64,000 nucleotides of DNA from Acinetobacter baumannii. Lineage in GTDB: Bacteria > Pseudomonadota > Gammaproteobacteria > Pseudomonadales > Moraxellaceae. The notes beneath the pieces were generated by a model, which saw only the letters and a program-made list of their open reading frames with translations, was not told where the DNA came from and did no database searches. Of the stretch, positions 32,479 through 44,573 are shown piece after piece. Position 1 is the stretch's first letter. Each line of letters begins with the position of its first letter. The translations under genes were made by a program, and so were the position numbers. Where the stretch lies: assembly GCF_009759685.1 (NCBI RefSeq), contig NZ_CP046654.1, forward strand, positions 2,108,001 to 2,172,000. The letters are read 5' to 3'.

Positions 32479-33888
32479 ATGTTTGATACCTTAACAGAAC
32501 GACTCACGCAGAGTTTAAGAAATGTTACTGGCTCAGGGCAGCTGACCGAAGACAATATTAAAGATACCTTACGTGAAGTACGTATGGCTCTTCTTGAAGC
32601 CGATGTCGCGTTACCTGTAACTCGTGAATTTATCGCGAAAGTTAAGGAAGAGGCATTGGGCCAAGAAGTGATGACTCAGTTATCTCCAGGCCAGGCATTT
32701 GTAAAAATTGTCTATGATGAACTCACCAAGATGATGGGTGAGGCCAATGAAACACTGGATTTAAGTGCTAAGCCTCCAGTTGTGGTATTACTTGCTGGTT
32801 TACAAGGTGCAGGTAAAACAACTACAGCAGCCAAGCTAGCACGTTTCTTAAAAGAACGTCAAAAGAAAAAAGTAATGACCGTTTCTGCCGACGTTTATCG
32901 TCCGGCAGCGATTAAACAGTTAGAAACTGTGTCAGCAGAAGTTGGTGCAGGCTTTATTCCATCAGACCCTTCTGAAAAACCAATTGATATTGTTAACCGT
33001 GCAATTGAACAGGCAAAAATCCAGTTTGCTGATGTGTTGATTGTCGATACGGCGGGCCGTTTGCATGTCGATGAAGACATGATGGACGAAATTAAAGAAT
33101 TGCATGCAGCAGTTAAGCCGACTGAAACTCTGTTCGTGGTTGATGCCATGACAGGTCAGGATGCTGCAAATACTGCTAAAGCATTTAATGATGCTTTAGC
33201 GCTTACAGGTGTGATTCTTACTAAAACTGATGGTGATGCGCGTGGCGGTGCGGCACTTTCTGTGCGTGCTATTACCGGTAAGCCAATTAAGTTCTTAGGT
33301 ATGGGCGAAAAGCTTGATGCTTTAGAACCATTCCATCCGGATCGTGTTGCCCAACGTATTTTAGGTATGGGTGACGTACTTTCTTTAGTCGAAGAAGTTG
33401 AACGTAAAATCGACAAAGAAAAAGCCGAGAAAATGGCGAAAAAATTGCAAAAAGGTGGCAGCTTCAACTTTGAAGATATGCTGATGCAATTTGAGCAAAT
33501 GAAGAAGATGGGCGGCATGATGGGCTTCTTAGACAAGTTGCCAGGCATGAGCAGTGCAGGAATTCAGCAAGCAATTGAGCAGGCGAATCCTGAAAAGCAG
33601 GTCAAGAAAATGGAAGCTATTATCCAGTCAATGACCATCAAGGAACGCCGTAATCCAGACCTGATGAACCCAAGCCGTAAAAAACGTATTGCAGCTGGGT
33701 GTGGTATGGATGTAGCTGAAGTGAATAAACTCATTAAGCAACAAGCACAAATGGCTAAAATGATGAAGAAGTTTGCGAATCCATCTGGTATGAGCAAAAT
33801 GATGCGTTCATTAGGCAATATGCAAAAACAATTTGGCGGTGGTGGCGGTATGGGACCACTGTTTGGTAACAACGACCAAAAGAAATAA
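32479..33888 (+). CDS. ffh: Signal recognition particle GTPase
   Basis: Protein subunit of the bacterial SRP, which binds signal sequences of nascent inner-membrane proteins together with 4.5S RNA and FtsY. At 469 residues it shows the N domain, the P-loop GLQGAGKTTTAAKLA near 107, the DTAGRLHVDEDMM and TKTDGDARGG GTPase motifs, and a Met-rich M domain with MNPSRKKRIAAGCGM. The C-terminal tail is Gly/Met-rich. It stands alone between divergent ypjD and a bidirectional terminator. Confidence 0.97.
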   Translation: MFDTLTERLTQSLRNVTGSGQLTEDNIKDTLREVRMALLEADVALPVTREFIAKVKEEALGQEVMTQLSPGQAFVKIVYDELTKMMGEANETLDLSAKPPVVVLLAGLQGAGKTTTAAKLARFLKERQKKKVMTVSADVYRPAAIKQLETVSAEVGAGFIPSDPSEKPIDIVNRAIEQAKIQFADVLIVDTAGRLHVDEDMMDEIKELHAAVKPTETLFVVDAMTGQDAANTAKAFNDALALTGVILTKTDGDARGGAALSVRAITGKPIKFLGMGEKLDALEPFHPDRVAQRILGMGDVLSLVEEVERKIDKEKAEKMAKKLQKGGSFNFEDMLMQFEQMKKMGGMMGFLDKLPGMSSAGIQQAIEQANPEKQVKKMEAIIQSMTIKERRNPDLMNPSRKKRIAAGCGMDVAEVNKLIKQQAQMAKMMKKFANPSGMSKMMRSLGNMQKQFGGGGGMGPLFGNNDQKK

Positions 33889-33894
33889 AACCAT

Positions 33895-33927
33895 AAAATA
33901 AAAGGCGCCTAGAGCGCCTTTTATTTT
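33895..33927. terminator. Bidirectional terminator between ffh and coaX
   Basis: AAAATAAAAGGCGC (33895-33908) and its exact reverse complement (33914-33927) surround CTAGA. This is a perfect 14-bp stem with A/T ends suited to both strands. Confidence 0.95.
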
Positions 33928-33937
33928 GGTCTGTATT

Positions 33938-34672
33938 CTAGTCTTTAGGATAATGGGCAATATATTGTTGTAACCCTTTAAGCAAAAGATCTGTTTCAAC
34001 AGTAGGTTGGTACTTCTGTAGAAATTTTGCAAAAAGAGGAGCATCGCCACCTGTGAGGAGTAGTTTTTTAGGTGATTGTTGCATAATGCTTTCAATCGTA
34101 CTAATGAGGCCCAGTAAAATACCATGATGTACTGCATCTACGGTGTTATTACCCGGATTTAGATTATCAAAAGCCGAATCGGGAATTTTAATACCTTTGG
34201 TATTTTGAATCAGCGCATCACGCTGTAAATAAAGGTTTGGCAGAATATAACCGCCTAAATGCTGTTTGCCTTTGGTTAAATCAATGGTCAGCGCAGTTCC
34301 GCAACCAATAATGCAATAGTTTTCTTTTTCCTCAGCAACAGCAAGTACCTGTAGCCAGCGGTCAATCCCGAGCTGACTTGGTACTTCATAGCCACATTGT
34401 AAACCTGCATATTCAGCATGCACTTTGGCAAAAACAACAGGAATTTCTAGCCATTTTAGAATTTGCTGAATACGCTGATTATTTTCGGTATCGAGAACCG
34501 AAGAAATCCCAATACGATGCAAGCCTTGATGTTTAAAGTGTTGGATTAATCCCAGTAATAAATCGGCAGGAGACTGTAAATGTAACTCAGCTGCATGTTC
34601 AATAATTTGCTGATTTTCAGTAATCCAGTATTTTAAACGGGTGTTTCCGATATCAAGCCATAAACTTTTCAT
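33938..34672 (-). CDS. coaX: Type III pantothenate kinase
   Basis: First enzyme of coenzyme A synthesis from pantothenate, of the CoaX type (acetate-kinase fold, not feedback-inhibited by CoA). The 244-residue protein has the phosphate-binding [11 protein letters not shown] at residues 7-17, QLGIDRWLQ near 100, [10 protein letters not shown] near 125 and a [15 protein letters not shown] stretch. It lies 14 bases downstream of birA on the same strand, the birA-coaX pairing also seen in Pseudomonas. The ATG matches the family start. Confidence 0.93.
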
Positions 34673-34686
34673 AGGAAAATACCTGA

Positions 34687-35439
34687 TTACTGAGTGGTTT
34701 GTGGTCTTAGACGACCTTGATAAAACTGCTGTGGTTCAGGAGTTTCAATAATCACCGCACCTTCATTAGAGATTCCAACGAAACGGCCATATACCAGTCC
34801 TTGACTATGTTCGAACTGAACTAACTGATTAAGCCATGCAGCATGGTGGTTAAAACGTCCTGCAAGGTTATAACAACCGTGATCAAACCAGCGGGCTGCA
34901 TTTTGAATTGCAACATAAAGCTCTGAAATTAACTCAAGACGACTCATTTGCTCTAGGCCTAAATCTTCTAGAGACGTGATCGGTTGATCACTATCAGTGA
35001 CTGGTGGTGTTTTTAAATTAATACCTACACCTACAATCGCCTGATGTTGGGAAAGAGGTTCAACCAAAATTCCGCCCCATTTTCCTTGTGTACTATACAA
35101 ATCATTTGGCCATTTCACTTGTAGACTCAAAGGTTGTAGCTGTGGAATTTGCAAAATATTCAACGCAACTTCAAGTGCTAAGCGACCATCTAAGGGTGTT
35201 CGAGTTTGCACCAATGTGCTTAAATAAATGTTTCCTTCAGGTGAAATCCATTGCCGTTGATGTTGACCTCGCCCTTGAGTTTGTTGAGCACTGCAAACCA
35301 AGCCTGTTGTAATGCCTTTTTGGGCAATTTCACGAATATCATCATTGGTCGAAGTTGTGGTTGCTTTTAATAAAACCACTTCTGGAAGCTGGTTTTTTGC
35401 GCTTAAAAGTTGTTGTAGTTGGCGAGTCTCTAAATCCAT
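34687..35439 (-). CDS. birA: Biotin--protein ligase without DNA-binding domain
   Basis: Joins biotin to the AccB carrier through biotinyl-AMP. Visible motifs: TTSTNDDI, the adenylate loop [20 protein letters not shown] near residue 53, VKWPNDLY near 108 and [10 protein letters not shown]. At 250 residues it lacks the roughly 60-residue N-terminal winged helix-turn-helix that lets E. coli BirA repress the bio operon. It is therefore a monofunctional ligase, and the bio genes at 48.7-53.4 kb must be controlled otherwise. It is upstream of and probably co-transcribed with coaX. Confidence 0.93.
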
Positions 35440-35469
35440 GTTGAATATGAGCAGAGTGGTAAAACATTT

Positions 35470-36273
35470 ATGGAGTTAATCATATATTTACTCATTGGCG
35501 CAATTGCTGGTTTTACTGCCGGACTGTTTGGAGTTGGTGGTGGACTAATTATTGTACCAATTCTCTATGTCGTTTTTACCCAGTTGCACTATGATCCCGC
35601 GGTAATCATGCATATTGCAGTCGGAACCTCCCTAGCAACCATTATTGTGACTTCCTTTAGTTCAGTTTCGGCTCATCATAAAAAAGGTGCAGTCCTCTGG
35701 CCTGTTTTTCGTAATTTAGCACCGGGACTAGTGATTGGTTCCTTTTTAGGTGCAGGTATTGCCGACCTTTTGTCTGGACAGCATTTACAGCTTCTTATTG
35801 GTGTCTTTGCTGTTGTGATGGCTTATCGGATGTTCAAAGGAGCCCATGTTGTGGTTGACCCAACACGTCAGCTTCCTTCAACCCCTATGCAATTCATGGC
35901 GGGTGGAGGCATTGGTATTGCCTCTGCAATTTTTGGAATTGGGGGAGGAAGTTTAACCGTTCCATATTTAAACCGTCATGGCGTAGTCATGCAAAAAGCA
36001 GTTGCGACCTCTGCTGCTTGTGGTTTACCTATTGCTATTGCAGGTGCAATTGGTTTTATGTGGTTTGGTGCTAAAGAGCACATTTCTGTACCTAATACGA
36101 TTGGATATATCCATATCTATGCTTTTATTGGTATTAGTGTCATGAGTTTTGTCACCGCTAAACTTGGGGCTAAGGTTGCCCACGCATTGTCACCACAAAT
36201 GCTAAAAAAATGCTTTGCTTGCTTGTTAGTCGTGGTCGGCAGTTACTTTATTTATAAAGGTTTTATGAATTAA
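35470..36273 (+). CDS. TauE/SafE-family permease
   Basis: A 267-residue inner-membrane protein with eight or so helices and the two repeated family signatures: AGFTAGLFGVGGGLIIVPIL near residue 13 and IGIASAIFGIGGGSLTVPYL near 154. The family exports or imports sulfite, sulfoacetate or other organic anions; the substrate is unknown. It is divergent from birA with only a 30-base gap and ends at a hairpin. Confidence 0.88.
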   Translation: MELIIYLLIGAIAGFTAGLFGVGGGLIIVPILYVVFTQLHYDPAVIMHIAVGTSLATIIVTSFSSVSAHHKKGAVLWPVFRNLAPGLVIGSFLGAGIADLLSGQHLQLLIGVFAVVMAYRMFKGAHVVVDPTRQLPSTPMQFMAGGGIGIASAIFGIGGGSLTVPYLNRHGVVMQKAVATSAACGLPIAIAGAIGFMWFGAKEHISVPNTIGYIHIYAFIGISVMSFVTAKLGAKVAHALSPQMLKKCFACLLVVVGSYFIYKGFMN

Positions 36274-36302
36274 AAACGTTTTATTAAAAATATATAGAAA
36301 AG

Positions 36303-36336
36303 AAAGCTTAGACTCTCACGGTTTAAGCTTTTTTTA
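36303..36336 (+). terminator. Terminator after the TauE-type gene
   Basis: AAAGCTTA (36303-36310) pairs with TAAGCTTT (36324-36331), followed by a T-run. The loop is 13 bases. Confidence 0.75.
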
Positions 36337-36420
36337 TTTGAAGACTTGAAAAGATTAAAGGTGAGTTTTTCATCCGATTTCTGTATAGATTTTGGGTGGG
36401 TTGGCTTAAAATGCAATAAA

Positions 36421-36433
36421 ATTGTCAGACAAT
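36421..36433. promoter_or_regulatory. Palindromic GntR-type operator upstream of the GntR gene
   Basis: ATTGTC-A-GACAAT is a perfect 6+6 dyad about 90 bases before the regulator start. FCD-class GntR proteins bind short dyads of this size and spacing (TTGTC-N-GACAA), so autoregulation is likely. Confidence 0.6.
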
Positions 36434-36522
36434 GACATAGTTTTTAATGGATGAGATCAGTTAAAAACAAGGATGCGAAAGAAAAGCATGGATTAATGCA
36501 TATAAAAAGTAGCGGGTGATTT

Positions 36523-37218
36523 ATGAATCTCGAAGAGACAGAAAGTCTTTCTGAGCAAATTGTCAAATATATTAGCGAACAGATTATTAGTGGCGAATTG
36601 GTTGAAGGCGAACGTATACAAGAGCTTCGTATCGCTAAAGAGCTTGACGTAAGTAGGGGATCAGTTCGTGAGGCGCTATTATTACTCGAGCGTACGCATC
36701 TCATTGAAATTTTTCCGCGTCGTGGTGCAATTGTTTCGGAAATGTCGGCACAACAGGTCAAAGCGTTGTTTGATACAAATATGATGTTATTGGGGCATAT
36801 TGTACAACGCATAAGCGAAACATGGCGTGCCCATGAAGCTGATCAATTACAACTCTTGTTAGAACAGCTTCTTGAGCATGTAAAAGCAGGCGATATCGAA
36901 AAATTCTACGATGCTATTTTCCAATATCTTGCTGAACAACAAGATATGGTCGGTAATCCTTATTTAATGAAATTTTATAAAGAATTATTACCATCATTAC
37001 GTCGTAGTTATTTTTTGACGCTAAATACCTCTAAACGGGAACTACAAGAAGCGTTTGCATTATTTAAACTCGTGACTGATGCAATTTTGATCCGAAAATC
37101 ACAACAAGCCGCTTTATTTATGGAAGATTTTTGTCGACACTTACGTAACCTTGTGTTGGAATCGCTGACACGAATGAAACAGATTGAATTGGCTTGGGCG
37201 AGACGCTCACGCCGCTAG
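36523..37218 (+). CDS. GntR-family (FCD subfamily) regulator beside smc
   Basis: A 231-residue regulator. The N-terminal winged helix-turn-helix (about residues 10-75) includes RIAKELDVSRGSVREALLLL, followed by an all-helical FCD-type effector domain. It ends 10 bases before smc and may be co-transcribed with smc-zipA-ligA; Pseudomonas has the same GntR-smc-zipA-ligA order. A palindrome upstream suggests it controls its own promoter. The effector ligand is unknown, and canonical FCD metal ligands are not obvious by eye. Confidence 0.88.
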   Translation: MNLEETESLSEQIVKYISEQIISGELVEGERIQELRIAKELDVSRGSVREALLLLERTHLIEIFPRRGAIVSEMSAQQVKALFDTNMMLLGHIVQRISETWRAHEADQLQLLLEQLLEHVKAGDIEKFYDAIFQYLAEQQDMVGNPYLMKFYKELLPSLRRSYFLTLNTSKRELQEAFALFKLVTDAILIRKSQQAALFMEDFCRHLRNLVLESLTRMKQIELAWARRSRR

Positions 37219-37228
37219 TTAGGGCATT

Positions 37229-40200
37229 ATGCGTTTAAGCAGTTTAAAACTTTCCGGCTTTAAATCTTTTGCAGATAGTACAACTTTAAATTTTAAGGCG
37301 AACCGCACAGCAGTGGTTGGTCCAAATGGTTGTGGCAAATCCAATGTTATTGATGCAATCCGCTGGGTGATGGGGGAGTCAAACGCTCGTCAGCTACGTG
37401 GTGGTAGCATGCAAGATGTTATTTTTACCGGAACATCCAAGCGTAAGCCAGTTGGTGTTGCCAGTGTAGAACTGCATTTTGACAATACCTATGGCAAATT
37501 AGGTGGAGCTTATAATGCTTATAATGAGCTCGCAGTTCGTCGTCAGGTAACTCGCGAAGGTAAATCTGAGTATTTCTTAAATGGTACACGTTGCCGCCGC
37601 CGTGATATTACTGACATTTTCTTGGGCACAGGGTTAGGGCCACGCTCTTACGCAGTCATTGAACAAGGCATGATTAACCGCTTGGTTGATGCCAAACCTG
37701 AAGAAATGCGTATTTTCATTGAGGAGGCAGCAGGTGTTTCCCGCTATCAGGCGCGTCGCCGCGAAACCTTGCAGCACCTTGAACATACGGAGCAAAACCT
37801 TTCACGTTTAGAAGATATTGCGCTTGAGTTAAAATCGCAGCTTAAAACACTTAAGCGTCAGTCAGAAGCAGCGGTTCAATATAAAACGTTAGAAAACCAG
37901 ATTCGTACACTCAAAATTGAAATTTTGTCTTTTCAGGCAGAGAAAAGTGTACGCCTACAAGAAGAATATACTGTTCAAATGAACGAACTGGGAGAAACTT
38001 TTAAATTAGTTCGTTCAGAATTAAGTACGATTGAACATGATTTAGAATCTACCAGTGCTTTATTTCAGAGACTTATTCAGCAATCTTCACCACTACAACA
38101 AGAATGGCAACAAGCCGAAAAAAAATTATCTGAGTTGAAAATGACTCTGGAACAAAAACAGAGTTTATTTCAGCAAAACAGTACAACCCTTGTTCAATTG
38201 GAACAACAAAAAGCTCAAACGAAAGAACGTTTACAGCTTTCTGAATTACAGCTTGAAACACTGAATAGCCAGTTAGAAGAACAAACTGAAGCTTTAACAG
38301 CAGTTGAGCATACAGCAGCTGAAGCAGAGCAAAATTTTGCCAGTTTACAATCACAGCAACGGCAAGCGCAGCAACAATTTGAGCAAGTAAAAGCTCAGGT
38401 TGAAAAACAACAGCAGCAAAAAATGCAAATGTCTGCTCAAATCGAGCAATTAGGCAAAAATGTTCAGCGCATTGAACAGCAAAAAGAAACGCTGCAACAT
38501 CAAGCAAACCAGATCCAATCGCAAGTACACGAAGATGAACAAGGCGAGCTTGAGCAATTACAGCAGCAGCTTTGTCGTGAAATCTCAACGCTAGAAGCTG
38601 AAATTGAGCAGTATGTGCAGCGTATTGAACAAGCTCAACAAGCGCATCAGGTAAATAAAAACCAGCAGCAAACGTTAAAAACAGAAATACAGGTTTTATT
38701 ATCAGAGCAGAAAAACTTAAGCCAGCTTGTTGCTAAACAAAGTCCAAAGCAAAACCAAGATACGCTACGTTTAATGCAGGCTCTAGAGTTAACAGAGCAG
38801 GGCAAACCACACGCACAAATTATTGAAAAGTTTTTAGCAAAATGGTTACAGGCACATATTGTTGAAACTGAACAAGCCTTTCAGGAAGGAATTGCTCGCC
38901 AGTTAAAGCCTTCAGAGCAATCAAGCAAATTTAAGGGGAACCTGACTTGCTTGAATGATTGGATTGCATCGCCACAGCTATCAATATTCTCGAATGTAGC
39001 GATTGCACAAGATTTATCTCATGCTTTAAATGAACAAAAGCAACTGCAATATGGCCAGTCTATTTTGACTTTAGATGGTTATCATGTCGGGCAAGATTGG
39101 GTAATTGCTCTTATGTATGATGACGAAAGTCAAAGTGCGCAAGGTATGCTCAGTCATCGTATTCGTCTAGACGAAATTGAACAAGTTCTTCAAAAGCAGC
39201 AACCAGAATTACAAGCATTAGATCAAATTATAGTTCAGCAAAAAGATGAGCTAGGACAGTTACAAGTTGACCTACAGCAAAAACAACAAGTCATTAAACA
39301 AAAACAAAAAGACTTGCAACAGCTTGATGTACAAATTGCCAAGCAACAAACCGCAGCACAAGCATTTTTATTGCAAAAACAGCAATTGAAAGATCAACTC
39401 GCTCAATTAGATACGCAGCTTGAAGAAGATGCGATGCAAAAAGATGATCTTGAAATTGATTTGCATGCATTGGCAATGAAGCTCGAAACTATTTTACCTG
39501 ACTATAAAACTTTGCAATTTCAGGTAGAAGAATTAACAGAGCAGCTTGAGGAACAGCAACAAGTCTTACAACAGCAACAACAAGAACGTGAGATTTTACG
39601 ACGTAATAGTACGCAGACAACTCAACAAATTGAGCTGCTTGAAAAAGATATTTCGTTCTTGCAGAGCCAATATCAACAAATTACAGCGCAAATGGAACAG
39701 GCGAAAAAGTTTGTGGACCCTATTCAGTTAGAGCTGCCAAACCTTGAGTCAGAGTTTCAACAACAATTTGCTCAAACCGAAAAGCTGCAAAAGACATGGA
39801 ATGAATGGCAGATTGAGCTTAATAGTGTCCAAGAGAAGCAACAAACGCTTACAGACCAACGCCATCAATACCAACAGCAAGATGAAAAGCTTAGAGAGCA
39901 GCTTGAAGCCAAACGTTTAGCATGGCAAGCCGCCAAGTCGGACCGTGAGCACTATCAAGAACAGCTCAAAGAGTTAAATGCCGAGCTTCAAACGGGTTTG
40001 AAAATAGATTTAAATGAACACCAGCAAAAACTAGAAAAAGTACAGAAACAGTTTGAAAAAATCGGTGCAGTTAACTTAGCTGCTTCACAAGAGTTTGAAG
40101 AAGTTTCTCAGCGTTTTGATGAGTTGAGCCACCAGATTCAAGACTTGGAAAATACGGTAACTCAGTTAAAAGATGCGATGAAGAGCATTGACCAAGAAAC

Positions 40201-40678
40201 CCGTAAGTTGTTTATGTCGACTTTTGATCAGATTAATCAAGAGTTACAAAATCTATTTCCAAAAGTTTTTAATGGTGGTGAAGCCAGTTTAAGCCTTGAG
40301 GATGATTGGCAATCTGGGGTTAAGCTCATGGCGAGACCCCCAGGTAAGAAAAACAGTTCTCTAGCATTACTTTCCGGTGGAGAAAAAGCGTTAACAGCGT
40401 TAGCATTAGTATTTGCTATTTTCAGGTTAAATCCGGCACCGTTTTGTGTACTCGATGAAGTGGACGCTCCACTCGACGATGCGAATGTACAGAGATATTG
40501 TAATTTGGTAAAAGAGCTTTCTGAACATGTACAATTCATTTACATTACACATAATAAGCTGGCGATGACCATGGCAACTGACTTGTTGGGTGTAACCATG
40601 CCTGAACCGGGTACATCAAAATTAGTCACTGTCAATTTAGAACAGGCAAAAGAATACGGGTTAGTTTCGGAGTCATAG
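37229..40678 (+). CDS. smc: Chromosome segregation protein SMC
   Basis: Condensin ATPase that organises and segregates the nucleoid with ScpA and ScpB, whose genes are at 54.4-55.8 kb in this window. The 1149-residue protein has an N-terminal Walker A (GPNGCGKSN, residues 31-39), two long coiled coils that are very rich in Gln and Glu, a hinge at roughly 500-650, the signature LLSGGEKALTALAL near 1053 and Walker B VLDEVDAPLDDANV near 1085. Acinetobacter uses this system in place of MukBEF. It starts 10 bases after the GntR gene and is followed at once by zipA. Confidence 0.96.
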   Translation: MRLSSLKLSGFKSFADSTTLNFKANRTAVVGPNGCGKSNVIDAIRWVMGESNARQLRGGSMQDVIFTGTSKRKPVGVASVELHFDNTYGKLGGAYNAYNELAVRRQVTREGKSEYFLNGTRCRRRDITDIFLGTGLGPRSYAVIEQGMINRLVDAKPEEMRIFIEEAAGVSRYQARRRETLQHLEHTEQNLSRLEDIALELKSQLKTLKRQSEAAVQYKTLENQIRTLKIEILSFQAEKSVRLQEEYTVQMNELGETFKLVRSELSTIEHDLESTSALFQRLIQQSSPLQQEWQQAEKKLSELKMTLEQKQSLFQQNSTTLVQLEQQKAQTKERLQLSELQLETLNSQLEEQTEALTAVEHTAAEAEQNFASLQSQQRQAQQQFEQVKAQVEKQQQQKMQMSAQIEQLGKNVQRIEQQKETLQHQANQIQSQVHEDEQGELEQLQQQLCREISTLEAEIEQYVQRIEQAQQAHQVNKNQQQTLKTEIQVLLSEQKNLSQLVAKQSPKQNQDTLRLMQALELTEQGKPHAQIIEKFLAKWLQAHIVETEQAFQEGIARQLKPSEQSSKFKGNLTCLNDWIASPQLSIFSNVAIAQDLSHALNEQKQLQYGQSILTLDGYHVGQDWVIALMYDDESQSAQGMLSHRIRLDEIEQVLQKQQPELQALDQIIVQQKDELGQLQVDLQQKQQVIKQKQKDLQQLDVQIAKQQTAAQAFLLQKQQLKDQLAQLDTQLEEDAMQKDDLEIDLHALAMKLETILPDYKTLQFQVEELTEQLEEQQQVLQQQQQEREILRRNSTQTTQQIELLEKDISFLQSQYQQITAQMEQAKKFVDPIQLELPNLESEFQQQFAQTEKLQKTWNEWQIELNSVQEKQQTLTDQRHQYQQQDEKLREQLEAKRLAWQAAKSDREHYQEQLKELNAELQTGLKIDLNEHQQKLEKVQKQFEKIGAVNLAASQEFEEVSQRFDELSHQIQDLENTVTQLKDAMKSIDQETRKLFMSTFDQINQELQNLFPKVFNGGEASLSLEDDWQSGVKLMARPPGKKNSSLALLSGGEKALTALALVFAIFRLNPAPFCVLDEVDAPLDDANVQRYCNLVKELSEHVQFIYITHNKLAMTMATDLLGVTMPEPGTSKLVTVNLEQAKEYGLVSES

Positions 40679-40679
40679 A

Positions 40680-41717
40680 ATGGAAATCAATACGATTATT
40701 GGCATCGTTGTTGCCATTATTATCATGCTAATTGGCTTAAGAATGATTTTAAAAAAGCCGAACCATGCTGAACCCTCGCTAGACAGTGATTTGCATATTA
40801 ATCCTGAAAGTAATCAACCGGTTATCCCTCGTCATGTACGAGATCAACTTGAACAGCCAGAAGTTACTGTTGCGTCAGCAGCCGTTGCTGAACGAGTGGA
40901 ACCAACTTTAAGCGAGCCAGCACAGTCAGAAGAAAAGGGAACAAAAGAACTAGAACAGGCTTCACAAGCTCAAACAGTCCAGACACAAGTACCCGTTGAA
41001 AATACGCCAGTAGAAGTAGAAGAAGTTAAAGCTGAAGAAAATACTGTTAGCCCAACTGTAAGTGAAAATAGTTCAGTTGAGTTAGTTGATACCGTTTCTG
41101 CTGAACCAGAAGTTGTTAGCTCATCAGAACCAAAAGTTGCAGAAGGGCAACCGAAAACTGAGCCGGAATTAAGCTTAAATCCAAATATCGAAACTGCTGA
41201 AATTGCTGAGTTTGAAGGTGAAAGCAACATTCTTGATGTACATTTACATGAGCAGCAGCGTTTTGATGACGAAAGTGCGTTAGCAATGGCTGAGCAGATT
41301 ATCGCATTAAATGTATATCCAAATCCGCGCCGTGCGTTATCGGGTGATAAAGCACTGAAAGTGCTTTTAAAATATGGTCTACGTTACGGTGAAATGTCTT
41401 GTTTCCACCGCTATGAAAATACCGATGAGCCAAGTGCACTGATGTTCTCTGTATTGCGTATGACTGATAATGGTCCTGCTGGTTTCGATTTAGAAACTTT
41501 ATCGACTGAACAAGTTCAAGGCTTAGCATTTTTCCTTGCACTTCCAAACAGCAAAGCTGTTACCGGTTTTGACATGATGACCAGTATTGCAGGCCTTATT
41601 GCTCGTGAAATTGATGGTAAGGTTTATGATGAAAATAACCTTGAATTTACGCCACAGTTAAAAGAACATTGGCGCCATCATGTGATTGATTATCGTCCAG
41701 CACAGGCAACAGCCTAG
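40680..41717 (+). CDS. zipA: Cell division protein ZipA
   Basis: Membrane anchor that ties FtsZ to the inner membrane at the division site. The 345-residue protein has an N-terminal helix (INTIIGIVVAIIIMLIGLRM, residues 3-22), a long acidic Pro/Glu/Val-rich disordered linker (about 30-185) and a C-terminal FtsZ-binding domain (about 190-340) starting SNILDVHLHEQQRFDDESAL. The start codon follows the smc stop by one base, so they are coupled. A strong terminator lies between it and ligA. Confidence 0.93.
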   Translation: MEINTIIGIVVAIIIMLIGLRMILKKPNHAEPSLDSDLHINPESNQPVIPRHVRDQLEQPEVTVASAAVAERVEPTLSEPAQSEEKGTKELEQASQAQTVQTQVPVENTPVEVEEVKAEENTVSPTVSENSSVELVDTVSAEPEVVSSSEPKVAEGQPKTEPELSLNPNIETAEIAEFEGESNILDVHLHEQQRFDDESALAMAEQIIALNVYPNPRRALSGDKALKVLLKYGLRYGEMSCFHRYENTDEPSALMFSVLRMTDNGPAGFDLETLSTEQVQGLAFFLALPNSKAVTGFDMMTSIAGLIAREIDGKVYDENNLEFTPQLKEHWRHHVIDYRPAQATA

Positions 41718-41760
41718 TTTAAATTTTTGGTATAGGTTGCGATAATTGCAATATATCTAG

Positions 41761-43848
<2,088 letters not shown>

Positions 43849-43917
43849 AAGTATAGCGAAATAAGAACCATTGATTTTAGTTACAAATTTATAAATTGAT
43901 GGTTTTTGCTATATTTG

Positions 43918-43957
43918 AACGCTTGTCTGAGCTTATAAATCGGACAAGCGTTTCTTT
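43918..43957 (+). terminator. Terminator after ligA
   Basis: AACGCTTGTC (43918-43927) pairs perfectly with GACAAGCGTT (43943-43952), followed by a T-rich tail. Confidence 0.8.
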
Positions 43958-44101
43958 TTGCAAAGGAAATTTAAATAACTTAAACTGCAAATGCGTATGT
44001 TTCTCATTTTAATTTGATAAAAATCATAAACTTAACTATTTTTTGTTTTGCAATCATTTTTAAGTTTGCCCATAATAGACTCATACGATAGGAGATTTAT
44101 T

Positions 44102-44566
44102 ATGCGTGGCAATCCAGAAGTCATAGACTATTTAAATATGCTCATTGGCGGAGAGTTGGCTGCCCGTGATCAATATTTAATCCATTCTCGTATGTATGAA
44201 GATTGGGGCTTAAACAAGATTTATGAACGTATTGACCATGAGATGCAAGAAGAAGCGTCTCACGCCGATGCGATTATTCGTCGTGTATTATTTTTAGGTG
44301 CCAAACCAAACATGCATCGTGAAGATATCAATGTTGGTACAGACGTTGTATCTTGCTTAAAAGCTGATTTAGCACTTGAATATCATGTGCGTGAAAAATT
44401 AGCGACAGGTATTAAACTTTGTGAAGAAAAAGGCGACTACATCAGTCGTGACATGTTACGTCAACAATTATCAGATACTGAAGAAGACCATACTTACTGG
44501 CTTGAAAAACAGTTGCGTTTAATTGAACTGATTGGCCTGCAAAATTATATCCAGTCTCAAATTTAA
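44102..44566 (+). CDS. bfr: Bacterioferritin-family iron storage protein (FtnA/BfrA-like)
   Basis: A 154-residue ferritin-like four-helix protein that oxidises and stores iron in a 24-mer shell. Ferroxidase ligands align with E. coli Bfr: Glu18, Glu51, His54, the Glu in LALEYH, and Glu/His in [10 protein letters not shown]. Met52, the axial haem ligand of true bacterioferritins, is Ala here ([11 protein letters not shown]). The protein is closest by eye to P. aeruginosa FtnA (formerly BfrA), which also lacks haem. The start is ATG 44102 with GGAGA upstream, giving the family N-terminus [12 protein letters not shown]; the longer frame is rejected. It is a single gene with its own terminator. 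Confidence 0.9.
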   Translation: MRGNPEVIDYLNMLIGGELAARDQYLIHSRMYEDWGLNKIYERIDHEMQEEASHADAIIRRVLFLGAKPNMHREDINVGTDVVSCLKADLALEYHVREKLATGIKLCEEKGDYISRDMLRQQLSDTEEDHTYWLEKQLRLIELIGLQNYIQSQI

Positions 44567-44573
44567 TGACTTG

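Noticed and set aside
38073..38588. A long open frame (171 codons) on the strand opposite smc.
   Set aside because: It arises from the Gln-rich codons of the smc coiled coil; there is no ribosome site and no recognisable protein character.
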